Program-made: the position numbers and the translations under genes
Shown here: positions 1-10,842 of the stretch, piece by piece
How positions within the stretch are numbered: the stretch's first letter is position 1
How the letters are laid out: every line of letters starts with the position of its first letter
Source: Ustulina deusta
Taxonomy: Eukaryota > Ascomycota > Sordariomycetes > Xylariales > Xylariaceae
DNA length: 64,000 bases
NCBI GenBank assembly: GCA_023159155.1
Contig: JAJNNX010000003.1
Location: 2,046,001 to 2,110,000, forward strand
Direction of reading: 5' to 3'
Notes under the pieces: generated by a model
What the model saw: only the letters and a program-made list of their open reading frames with translations
Told to the model about the DNA's origin: nothing
Database searches by the model: none

Positions 1-2910
1 CCGGCCTCGGCATTGACCGGGGCGTCCATATTCACGTCGCTCCCGGACGGGCCGGCCGAGGCCTCGTGGCTCATCGGCAGGCGAGGCACGTTGAAGAAGT
101 CGAAGACGTCCAGGTATTCCAACTCGTTGGGTGCCGGCGTGCGAGCCGGCGTCACGCTCGGCATGCGGCTGGGGACGCCGCCCGCCGCTAGGTGTCGCGG
201 TTGGCGACTGATGAGGAAATCGAGATCGAACGCCGTCCTCCTCATGTCGGCGAGGATCTTCACCGACGACGGCGTGATGCGCTCCCCGGTCTGCCCGACG
301 GCCCGCTCGCTGTCGCTGTGCTCGTCAAGCACCCGCTGCAGCAACTTGCAGTACCGCGCCGCCACGGGCCAATACCGGCCCATCTCACGGAGCGTGTCCA
401 CGAGGAAGGCGATCTGTGGCGCAAGCTTGTGCTCGACCGTCGAGCCGTGCACGAGCAGTAGCCGAGCGGCTACCCACAACGTAAAGGCGAACGGAGGCCC
501 CAGCTTCGTCAGCATGCCGTTCTGCACGACGAACTCGCCGAGGGCCGCGATGTTCTCGACGGCCCCGTGACAGCGTTGGCTCGCGCTGTACGATGGCGTG
601 AAGATGGGGGAGCGGGTCGTGGGATATGCCGCCGACGAATGCAGCCGAATCACGGCGGTATGGTAGGTGGCATGCAGCATGACCCATCCTGCGTTCAGCG
701 TCTTGCCGCAACCAGGCTGGAACAGCTTCGCCATGTTGCCGTATTCGCCCGGGAGCCCGAACTTCCACGACGCCAGCGTGTTGTCGAGCTCCTTGTATTG
801 GAGCTGCCATTGCTCGACATCGTGCAGCGCGCCGATATCGACGGGGCGACGGAGGAACTGGTGTATCTTGGACAGGATGCCGAGGATCTCGATGTAATAC
901 GAGAACGCGCCCAGGTTCTCGGGCCTGTTCACTTCCAGATCCGGCTGGTCGGGAGACTGGTCTTGCGTGTGAAACCACCTCGTGTCGATTTTCTGATTCT
1001 TGATCCAGAGGTCGTCTCGGCAGGGCAAGGTCCGGTCGATATCCTTATCCGCGAGGCCGAAGTCGAAGGCCGTCGCGATCGTGGCATATCTATCCAACAG
1101 ATATATCATCCAGAATAACCTGCGTCTTGATTCCTCCTCGATAAAATCCTTGGGCTCCGGGAGAACCATGGCCCGCAGTGTGTAGATCGAGGCGTAATTA
1201 GGCGACACGGAGAGCGAGTTGCTCTCCACGGCAAGGCCGAGCTGCACGACAGAGCGAGTAATGAGGGCCATGATGTTCCATCCCGGCGGGCCGTTACTAC
1301 TACCGCAGAGGTCGAGAGCCAATATTACTAGCGCCTGGAGTGATTTGACGGATGAGTTGTCTAAGCCGTAGAGGAGAACTCTTTGTTTCGAAACATCGTG
1401 GTAATGCCGCCTCCGTTCCTCCGTGAGCCTCGCATCCGTCGAAAACCGGAGGGTCGTGGCTACGATGGCGTGGAGCAATACCCTATCCGCCTCATCCAAT
1501 GTGGACGGCCCGAAAAGGGAATCTAGAGTGGCCTTCCGGTGGAGGATGGGGCACCAGGTGTTGATGTGCTTGAAATATAAGTCGGCCAGGGCATACAGAA
1601 GATCATACGGAGGGAGTTCCTGGTCGGACGAAATCTGGGCCTGGCTCTGGGCCACACCCAATCCCGGAGATTGTAAAGGCTGCTGGCGCGGGTGGCCATA
1701 GTAATCCTGGGTAGTGGCGCTCGGCTGCATAGCCGTGGATAAATGGCCAGGAGGGGAGATACAAGCTGGCTGTATCTGGGTAGGGAAGCCATCAGTCACC
1801 GGGTGCATGGATGAGGTGGACGGTGGGAGGCCAAATTCGGGGCCCTGGGCGGTGGAGGAGAAGGAGATGGGCTTCTGGATGAACAGGGCTGTCTCGGCCT
1901 GGGGGGTTCTTAGGGGCTCGACGGGGCGGAAAAGAGGCTCCCGCGGAGTGCCGTGCTCGCTGGGAATACTGGGGTTGCTGTTGCGTACACTCGGAGGTGG
2001 CAAGGCATGGTGAGTAGGGGAGGTGCCGATGAAGGTGGTGTTCAGGATTTCCGAGTGAGACCGCAAAATCTCCTCGAGCCTGTCCAGCCTCTGCTCCAGC
2101 TCCCTGCCATAACCGGCTCTCAGACCAGGCTTCTTGCGCTCGCGATATTCGCAGCCCACCGAGTTACGGCGACACCAACCGCACGATGGTTGGCCTCGGT
2201 CACATTTTACCTACATCGGATTTTAGTCAGTGGAGGACGATAGATTGGGTACTTGTAGATAGATATATCAACTCGGCCCCGCTCGGGGGGGGGGGAGGCT
2301 CTTTTCAGCAGCGGTCCAACCCGATACTGACCTTTCTCTGCTTACACGTCTCGCAGCTTTGGGGGTGGTGTAGTGTTAGCAAAAGTTATTCGCCACTAGC
2401 AAAGGGATAATTGGAGTTTTATAATGAATGGGTGGAAATTTGACTTATCGGAGAGGGACCATCCAATACATTATAAGCTGAACCAAAGTGACTTGTTTTT
2501 TTTTTAATTGAGTAACAGACAATCATGAAGAAGACAGAAATGAGTATCACGATTAATATATATACATATATATCTATATCTATAAGGAGAAAAAAAGGTA
2601 AGACTCACGAGACAGAAATAGGTCTTTTGCGCTTCCCATTACGTAGGACACCGGGACTTTCATGATCTTCTTCCACGTCGTTCTCATCGGCACTCATGAG
2701 CGCGTTCCCATCGTCGCTGTCATGTTCAACAACACTGGAACCAGGGCCGGGCACAGAACTAACACCAGCACCAACGCCGGCCCTAGTTCCCGTAGCTCGG
2801 GAGCCGTGATGGGGCGCTCCCAGACGGTGGTGCTGGTGCTGATGCTGATGTTGTTGTTGTTGTTGTTGTTGGAGCACACTGCCGTCCTGCGAAACCTGGA
2901 CGGTCTGCAT
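1..2910 (-). CDS. Zn2Cys6 fungal transcription factor, C-terminus beyond the left edge
   Basis: Nuclear DNA-binding regulator. The model is complement(<1..2210, 2332..2356, 2609..2910), including a 25-nt micro-exon that carries half of the zinc cluster. Residues 102-129 form a perfect C-x2-C-x6-C-x6-C-x2-C-x6-C cluster (Cys102, 105, 112, 119, 122, 129), followed by a basic linker and a short coiled coil (about 140-155). The N-terminus has a Gln/His-rich run and an acidic patch. The rest is one uninterrupted frame down to base 1 and contains the fungal_trans middle homology region, recognisable by a RRRLFWMIYLLDRYA motif. Introns are 252 and 121 nt; the first acceptor is AAAG, less usual than CAG/TAG. 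Start is the first ATG in the open frame (2910); an upstream exon is not excluded. The target is unknown. Its position beside the rhamnose pair makes a RhaR-like role possible but unproven. Confidence 0.88.
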
Positions 2911-4851
2911 GATAGGCCGTGTGAACAACAGGTGTCGGGATGTTTCGGCGTCACTGAACGTCAGCGTTGTCTGGCGAATTGAGTGCTCGGCCACATGACG
3001 AGCGAGCAACCTAAAAGGCTCGGGCTAATGATAAGTAGAAGGGCGAGACGACTATGCAGCATGGCCCAGATGGAGGGCAGGGAGAGGGAAGCCCATCGTT
3101 TTTCTGGGGTTTGATCTCCATCGAGTCCCGAGTCCAATCTGGGGTCGGGCGGGTCATCGGCTGGGTTTCTCTTTGGCGGGGGAGATTGGATTTTTGGGGG
3201 CGGGCTGGGTCGTTAGACCCATACGAGAGAGACTACTGCTTCTGCTATTGGCCCGAGGGAGGTGGACGGGAGATGCTTTACGAGGAGGCATGTGGGCGCT
3301 TCGTACATACACTAGTCTAGACTACGATGTAGTAGGTAGTTCTGGGTAGATACTTGGACTACGTATACATGTATATAGGTGTAGATGTGATGTCCAGGGC
3401 AAAAGAAGCAAGAAAGAAAGAAGGAAAAAAAAGAAAAAAAAAAGAAACAGGTACTGACGAACTACTGATCACAGTTGTTATTCAACTACGTATCCAGATA
3501 CTGTGCAATAATACTGATTTCAATATCTATAGCTATACCGTCGGTACCTCATAACATATATTAATGTGTAGTATACCTTGGTAATGAGACTTACAGTCGC
3601 TGTGACACCAAGAGCCAACCTCATGACCACTTATATCCGTATAGGTGAGTGATATCGATAGGGCTTGGAAAAACGGATGCACCGGGTGCATATTGCGTCC
3701 TCCTCTCGCCTGTATTACTAGTATCTTACCTCGGACTAAACTGTCATTTAGGTAAAAACATCACATACCTAGCATACGTACTAAGTATATTTCACTCCCC
3801 TCGTCTAGGTAGGTACTTTGAACCCATGGCTGATGCGGGGAAGACTCCTCTTGGCCGGGGATGAACCCTGTTGGTCGGGGTCGAAAAAACGGGGCCGAGA
3901 GCCCAGTGGGAAATGGGGTTGCGAAATCAATCCGTCGGGGAAACAGGGATCAGTAACCATTTTCTCGTCAAGGGTACGTAGGTAGGGAGGGAGGAGGGAG
4001 GGAGGTTAGGTTGAAAACAACGCGCTTACGTATTCTGCGAGGAAACTCTGGTATCACAGATCACGACGGAAGTGTGTGTGTGGCGTAGTGCGGAAGTATA
4101 CTAAATGAAGGACGATTAAACAGATAATATGTGTAGCGACGACGAGACTGTCCTATTTGACTCCACGGGACGGGTCGGCAGGTAGATAAGTAAGTAGGCG
4201 CATCACACAGGAGTAAATAGATAGAGAATGGAGAGATGGGAGATAGAGATACGAAATAAGAAGGAGAAATGCTGATAAATTAATTTGATTTCGACCCTTA
4301 GCATCGAGCAATCTATATCCAGCAGGAGCGCGATGGGGTTGATAGGGAGGTGATGGAACCATCCATACATACATAATCTCTACATATTTGGCTATTATAG
4401 CCCATTCGTTGATGATATAATTACCGGTATACCCTCGGAGCGGCAGCGTCCGTTTTAAGCAACGAACAACAAGAGACCAGAAATCCCCCTGAAAGTGCAA
4501 TAGGCGCTCGTGTTTACACATATCTGGATGTTCTAGGCCAGCTGGTCGCATCCCTAAACGTCCCGAATTGCATTGTTCGTATTCATGCTCGTGTGTTGTT
4601 GATTCGTCATCTCCACTACGTATCCTATATTCGTCCTACTCGCCACCTATCCCTGCCCTCCCTGTTTCCTTGAATATCGCCTCGTTCCTGTTCCTGGCTG
4701 GACCTTCCCTAATCGTAGTGTTGTTGAAAGTACGCTGCACTAACAACAATAATTTCTACCGCAGAGGTGTCTGGTATGACACCCTTCAAGAATGAATACA
4801 CGTTGGAATAATGACTATATATAATCGTTCCCCCGAACAGGCGCCCTGAAC
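2911..4851. other. Spacer between the regulator and LRA3
   Basis: Contains the 5' flank of the regulator (minus) and the 3' flank of LRA3 (minus). I see short A-rich and GGGAGG-type simple runs around 3400-3450 and 3980-4010 and scattered TAGGTA words. No reading frame here has coding character and no RNA gene is recognised. Confidence 0.6.
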
Positions 4852-6513
4852 CTACACAGCTGCCATGGCCTTCACGCCGTTCGTGATGCTATCGACAAGG
4901 CTAACCCCCTCGCTCGGCTCCGCCTCCTTGACACCGGCAGATGGAGCCTCGGGTGTCGCTTCGGGTGGCTTTACGTCCTCCCCGCCGGGACCAGTCGTTA
5001 CCTCGGGCTGGACCTCGGCTGTAAGCCCACTCGCCGGCGCCGGGTGTAGCAGGTAGTCGGACGAGATAAGCTTCGCCCTCGCGGCCGGGTTGAGGGTGAG
5101 GCCGAATCCGGGCTTGTCCAGGTCGGCGGTGGTGAGGAAGCCGTTGGTAGGGATAGGCTCGTCCAGGAACAGGTCGCCGAAGACGGGCAGCACGCTCTTT
5201 CCGTCGGGCGAGTTGGCCAGGTACTCCTGGAAGGGCGTGTTGGGCTGCGAGATGACGAAGTGGTAGCTGTACGAGCCGCTGGCGTGCGGGACGACGGGGA
5301 TGTCGTACGCCGCCGCCATGGCCGACACCTTCAGCAGCTCCGTCAGGCCGCCGAGCCACATGACGTCGGGCTGGATGATGTCGAGATTGCGGCCCTCGAT
5401 CAGCTTGCGGAAACCATACCGCGAGTACTCGTGCTCGCCCGTCGTGAACTTGAGCTGGGGGTGCGCGCGCTTGATCTGCTCGAACCCGTCCGTGTCGTCC
5501 GGGCTCAGGCACTCCTCCCACCAGTTGATGTCCAGGTCGGCGCACCGCTTGGCAATCTCGATCGTGTACGATACGTTGAGGCTCATGTAGCAGTCGACCA
5601 TGAGAGGGAAGTCCGGCCCCACGCTCTCGCGGTGCTTGCGCAGGAATTCAACGTTCTTCCTCATCCCCACGTGGCCGTCCGCCGGGCAGTAGGGCAGCGG
5701 GACCTTGGCGCCCCAGAAGCCCATGGCCTTGGCGGCCGCGGGCTCCGGACCCGTGCAGTAGAAATCCAGCCGTTCCCTCGCGGCACCGCCGATGAGCTTG
5801 TACACGGGCTCGTTTCGTAGCTTGCCGAGGAGATCCCAGATCGCCAGGTCGATGACGGAGATGATGGCCGTGGGCAGACCTTTGCGGCCATAGAACATGG
5901 AGGCACGGTACATCTGCTCGAACAGGAGGTTCGTGTTGCGGGGATCCGCCCCTATCAAGAATCGCTCGAAATGCTTGTGGACGAGCCAGCAGGCCGGGGG
6001 ACCTATGAGGTGTGGTTTAGTCGTTTTTTTTTTGTCTACTTATCTTCGCAGGGCCGACGGCATTCCCGGGAGAGGGGGGAGGGGGGATGGAGACGCGACA
6101 AGAGAAAGAATGGGCTCACCCCCAAAGCCCGTGGCGAACCCCACGGTACCATCCGACGCTTCTATCTCCACCAAGAACGAGCCTAGGACGTTGATGCCCC
6201 AGCTTGTCCTCGACTTCTTGTACTGGTCCCAGATGGACGCGGGCGTCGAAATATCCGTATCGACCAGCCTGCCATAGACATGCGGTGTCAGTCCAAACTC
6301 GCCACCGGCCGTGTAATGCCTTGCCCCGTCGACTTACCAGTGACCGCCCTTCACATTGTGATAATCACCACCTTGGTTCCCCGTTAGCCTGAACCCACAC
6401 ATAACATGGTCTGCATAGAGGCGTGTTGAGAGAGGTTGCATACCTGATCCGACGCCATCTATAATGAAGGACCGGACGGCCTTGATGGTAGGGAATTGCC
6501 TAACCGAAGCCAT
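4852..6513 (-). CDS. LRA3: L-rhamnonate dehydratase (enolase superfamily)
   Basis: Dehydrates L-rhamnonate to 2-keto-3-deoxy-L-rhamnonate in the non-phosphorylative L-rhamnose pathway. The model is complement(4852..6002, 6120..6268, 6338..6371, 6444..6513), 467 aa, with introns of 117, 69 and 72 nt and GTGAGC/GTAAGT/GTATGC donors. The start at 6513 gives the conserved MASVRQFPTIKA opening. The N-terminal capping domain has the GGDYHNVKGGHW motif. The barrel carries likely metal and catalytic residues Asp221 (MVDCYMSLN), Glu247/248 (WWEEC), Glu274 (TTGEHEY) and His324 (VPHASG). The protein closely resembles known RhmD/LRA3 sequences. Unusual: after about residue 410 there is a roughly 55-residue Pro/Glu/Ala-rich tail that bacterial enzymes lack. 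It is divergent from LRA1 across a 1.4 kb promoter, and a GA-rich tract (sense strand) lies about 100-155 bp upstream of the ATG. Confidence 0.94.
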
Positions 6514-7955
6514 GGCTCTTCCTCAGGTGCTCGGCAAGGGAAGGAGAAAAACTGGAATGTATCAAGCTATGGGGCGCGCCGCGATCGATCAGATACAGCG
6601 CCTATACACGGAAGACGCACTTTCTCTCTGTCTCTCGCTGTCTCTGTGCCTCTCCCTTTCTCTCTTTTTACAGACACTTAAGTTGAGGTCCAATGGCTGA
6701 GGGAAAGTGCGGAGTTGAAGGCGTAAACAGAGACAAGTCTGTGAAGTTGGACAACGAAGAGAACGAGGAAAAGGGGTAGATTTAGTTTGACAGGTTTCCG
6801 GCTACACGGCTTTTCTGTTCCTTTCCTTTCCTTTCAGTTCTTTTTTCCTTTTTGTCCCTTTTTCCCTTCTCCTGTGATGAGAGTAAAGTGGTTAATACCT
6901 ACACGGAGAGCGAGGACCCGGTTCATGATGTCTGTCCATTGCGGAAACTCAAAAGCGAGCTTGTTGGCCACTAGTCGGCGCCAGATCTGCCGACTTGTAT
7001 TCCTTGGCCTCCCCTCTCCATACCTACCCCCTTTTTACTTTAGTTGCCATGATTGGCATATGTTATCCATTTCCCCCCGCCAAGGCAAGATCCGGGGATG
7101 CTCCGTCTCTCCGTATCTGCGCATCTAATGGAAGTGGTAGGACAGTGTCGGACGCGCCCCCCGGATGTCCTGTGTCCTCCCATCCTACATAGGATTAAGT
7201 AACCAACTAGGTAGTCTGGCTTAATCGTGCATGTCTTACTTGATACCGAGTTTGGGTGATGACACCTGTTTGGCTACCTCTTTCGCCTCTCCTCGGCAGC
7301 CACCGATGGATGACCTTACTCCCAATAGACTACCTAGGTTAGTCAATATTTCTCTACCAACCAACAAAGTATGTAAGAAAGGAGCCGAGGTGCGAATGTG
7401 GGGAAATGGAGGCGCTATTCCCGCTCAAGGAGAGCTTCCCAGACCCCGTGCAAATTCGGCCTCAACTATACCGAACACCGACCGTGGGTGACGAGTTTAC
7501 AAGCAAGCAGGTGGCAGTTCGAATGACGTGTGGTCACGATAATAGTGCATCCACCTATCTGCCATCGTGTTTTCGGCACCAGGTACGGTTGAGAGGCCGG
7601 CAGTTACGAGCAGCAGGTATTATTGTGTGATCTAGGTTTCCGACGCAGGTCCGTCCGCTCTTTGAAGTGAGCCGTCGGTATCGTGAATATGCGATATTCG
7701 CAAGTCCGAAGCTACCAATCATCATCATCATCATCACTATAGTACCATCTATCATTATGTCGTGCCTCCTCCCTCCATACTCACCACGAACACCCGAGGC
7801 GTCACCGTAGAGGTAGTTGATAGGCTACAGTCAGGGGCACCGGTATCACCATCCCCGCGAGGTCTGTGTCTCTGTCTAACCTCAAACAACACGGCCTCTG
7901 TCTACTGAACCTCGCTCCCTACCCGACTACTCGGATACATCAACCACACCACACC
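6514..7955. promoter_or_regulatory. Shared divergent promoter region of LRA3 and LRA1
   Basis: This 1.44 kb stretch lies between the start codons of two divergent genes of one pathway, so it probably holds their shared control region. Visible structure: a C/T-rich tract at about 6616-6668 near LRA3, T/C-rich runs at 6810-6875, and a short (ATC)6 repeat at 7718-7735. No gene is seen. Specific activator sites cannot be named from sequence alone. Confidence 0.6.
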
Positions 7956-8753
7956 ATGCCAGCCACCAGCCTCCTCGAGGGCAAAACAGCCATCATCACG
8001 GGCGGCACAACAGGTATCGGCCGCGCCATCGCGCTAGAATACGTCCGCCAGGGCGCCAACGTAGTCATCAACCACCTGGACCTCGAGCGCGACCGCCCGC
8101 ACCTCGCCTCCCTCCTCTCCGAAGCCTCCGCGATCCGGCCGGGCGCGCTCTCGCATCTGCCCGGCGACGTGACGGACCCCGCGACGGGCGCCGCCCTCGT
8201 GCAGCGCGCGGCCTCGCTGCACGGCGGCCGCGTCGACATCTGCGTCAGCAACGCCGGCATCTGCCAATTCGCCGAGTTCCTGACGCTGGAGCCGGAGCTG
8301 TTCTCGCGGACGGTGCGCACGAACCTCGACGGCGCCTTCTACGTGGTGCAGGCCGCCGCGCGCCACATGGCCGGCGCACAGCGGCCCCCGGGCGGCTCCA
8401 TCATCGGCGTCAGCAGCATCTCGGCGCTCGTGGGCGGCGGCGCCCAGACCCATTACACGCCCACCAAGGCGGGCGTGCTCAGCCTCATGCAGAGCTGCGC
8501 CGTCGCGCTCGGGAAGCACGGCATCCGCTGCAATGCGCTGCTGCCGGGCACCATCCAGACCCAGCTCAACGAGGAGGACCTCCGCGACGACGCGAAGAGG
8601 GCGTACATGGAGGGCCGCATCCCGCTCGGTCGCACCGGCGTGCCGCACGATCTCGCCGGGCCCGCCGTCTTCCTTGCGTGCGACGAGCTCAGCGGTTATG
8701 TCACCGGTGCCCAGCTGCTTGTGGATGGCGGGCTGTTCGTCAACTTACAGTGA
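7956..8753 (+). CDS. LRA1: L-rhamnose-1-dehydrogenase (short-chain dehydrogenase)
   Basis: Oxidises L-rhamnose to L-rhamnono-1,4-lactone with NAD(P)+, the first step of fungal L-rhamnose catabolism. Intronless, 265 aa, a usual length for the family. Classical SDR motifs: TGGTTGIG cofactor loop at 15-22, NAG at 99-101, Asn123, catalytic Ser154, and Tyr167-x3-Lys171 in THYTPTKAG. The C-terminal half (NEEDL, YMEGRIPLGR, DGGLFVNLQ) is the pattern seen in yeast L-rhamnose dehydrogenases rather than generic SDRs. The start is the first ATG in frame, at 7956 in an ACACCATGC context. The partner LRA3 lies divergently upstream. The lactonase (LRA2) and aldolase (LRA4) are not in this window. Confidence 0.93.
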   Translation: MPATSLLEGKTAIITGGTTGIGRAIALEYVRQGANVVINHLDLERDRPHLASLLSEASAIRPGALSHLPGDVTDPATGAALVQRAASLHGGRVDICVSNAGICQFAEFLTLEPELFSRTVRTNLDGAFYVVQAAARHMAGAQRPPGGSIIGVSSISALVGGGAQTHYTPTKAGVLSLMQSCAVALGKHGIRCNALLPGTIQTQLNEEDLRDDAKRAYMEGRIPLGRTGVPHDLAGPAVFLACDELSGYVTGAQLLVDGGLFVNLQ

Positions 8754-9369
8754 ACGCCGAGATGATGGTGTAGTGGACGTAAAACTACGCGGCTTTCCGC
8801 CGAGTCGTTCCAACCAACTTGGCGGTGATGGAGGCGAGGGGAAAAATTACAGATGGTTAGCTTGTCTACTCACTGGCAGCTCGCGACTTCGTGAGTCATC
8901 GACCATAAATTTCTGGGAATGGCGTTACAGATGAGATGGTCTCGGCTAAGCAAAGATGGCAGGGCACACACTGGATGATGACTACGAAGGGATGAGACTT
9001 ATTTGGTAAAAATCTATATCCTATTCTCACGTGTAGTAGGTATTGTTTGATGGCGGCGTAAAAAGCCTAGTGCATTCCCAGCATACTTCATGCGCCTGTC
9101 CATGTTTTCTTTTTTTTGACATTATATCAAATCCAACTGACCTGGATATCCCCAAGCATAGCTTCCATACTCCCTATACTATCAATTGGCTAAATCGATA
9201 AATAGATGGGATAAGTAGCTTGATGAGAACCCGTCTATAACATAGTATGTCTATCGGGGATAAATGAAGGTGTAATGTTTTGCCGGAAAAGCACACTCGT
9301 GTGGTATCATAACAAGAAACGATGAAGCTATGAATTCGTGATCTCGTTAAAGATATCTTTAGATGGGGG
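8754..9369. other. Convergent 3' spacer
   Basis: Lies between the 3' ends of LRA1 (plus) and the HAD hydrolase (minus). It should contain both 3' UTRs and poly(A) sites. No gene or repeat is recognised. Confidence 0.6.
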
Positions 9370-10842
9370 CTAAGCGCCCATGTCGAGCTCACGCTCTATG
9401 GCGGGGCTGAGGACGGCAATATCATGTAGACCCTTGCCGTCTTCCAGTGACAGCGTCGGCATGTTCGTCAATCTGGGCTTCCGCACAGTTAAGCTCTCTT
9501 TCCGGCGTTGCATCTCTCGCTCGATACCATGGTTCACGGCATCCAAGACGGTGTCAACCGTCACACGAGGCTTGTACGCCGGCTCGGTACCGTCCTGGTA
9601 CACGCCCGTCTTGACGAGAATGCTGTACCAGTCGTTCTCAGCATGCTCGTTGAATCGGTTGGTACCCCGGATGTCACTCTCTGGCGTATCGCCCACGAAA
9701 TAAACCGTGTTAGGTGGAGAGTTGAGACTGTGCTCGTTCTTCCGCCATCGCTTCAAGAGGCGCGTTGCGAACTCAAAGGTACTGATCTGCGGCTTGCCAA
9801 ACGCGTGCGTCTTGAGCGTTTTGCCCCTGGTGACTTCTTTGAACGTGTATTCGACGATGCCACGCAGAGCACCCATGCCAAGACGGACATTCTCGTGGGC
9901 CGCCGACCAGACCACGTCGTTGTGAGAGAAGTAGATGGGTGGACCCTCGTTGAAGGTCTCTGAGAGCGTACCGATGCGACCGCCTTTGGACATGGCAAGG
10001 TCGATGATGATCTGCAGATCACCAGCCCAGTCACGTGAGTCTGCAAACACGAATATGGCTTCGATGACGACGTTGCTGAAGTCCCGTTCCTTGGAGTTCT
10101 TGAGCTCCTCGGGTGTCAACTTACGGAACGGTGTGGTGGCGCTGTTGGTCTTGATGATGTCGCCAGGGGTGACGACATCCTTGAAACCATAGCTCTGGGC
10201 GACGGTGCGGCACTTTTCACCCTCACCGCCCACGACAAGTACGGTGTTATGCTTGCTGGCCATCTCCGACATGGGGGTATGACCACAGATGAACTGTGCT
10301 GGCGAAATATCCACCCCCAGCTGGCGCGATAGATCACCACATCTTTCCGCCTCAGATTTACCGCCTCCGTTGGTCAAGAAGATGTAAGGGCTATGCCGGT
10401 GGTGAGCCAAGCGTTCGGAAACCGAGGGAATACGTCAAGGTCCTACTTACATCTTGATCCCATATTTGTTATTGCCGTTGAGAACTTTCATAGCCTCAAC
10501 AGCCTCGGGAATAGGGCGGCCACCTCGTACAAGGACGCCATCGATATCAAAGGCGAAGGCGAAGCTATCTGCGACGAGGGCCTTATCTTCGCTCACGGGA
10601 CCGTCTTCCCTGTCGGGAGAAGTGGCGGGAGATTCAGTAGCATCGAGTTCCGGGGTCGACGGTGTAGCACTAGTGACAGGACTCAGTGTCGGAGCTGCTT
10701 CTGTCGAAGCGGGCGAGTCTCCCGACGCGTCGCCTAGCAACATCTTCCGCGACAGATCGGTCCGGGCATTCTCGATCTCATCGGTGAATTTTCCACGGTG
10801 GAAGGAGGGGCCCCTCTGGGACTGATCTAGTGGAGAAGACAT
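9370..10842 (-). CDS. HAD-superfamily class IIA hydrolase, CECR5/YKR070W-like
   Basis: Putative phosphatase of the HAD IIA type; yeast YKR070W and human CECR5/HDHD5 are mitochondrial relatives of unclear substrate. The model is complement(9370..10390, 10451..10842), 470 aa, with one 60-nt intron (GTAAGT..CATAG, phase 2) that restores KIPYIFLTNGGG. Motif I is DIDGVLV with nucleophile Asp99 and Asp101. Motif II lies in FLTNGGG. Motif IV is the GDTPESDIRG loop near the C-terminus. The first 90 residues are a Ser/Thr/Pro-rich low-complexity extension that precedes the catalytic domain; it is not an obvious mitochondrial presequence because it is acidic. The start ATG at 10842 is the first in frame. 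A mitochondrial location is inferred from relatives only. Confidence 0.88.

Noticed and set aside
4153..4551. 132-codon minus-strand frame downstream of LRA3
   Set aside because: Composition is not protein-like, and it has no family and no supporting splice or start context.
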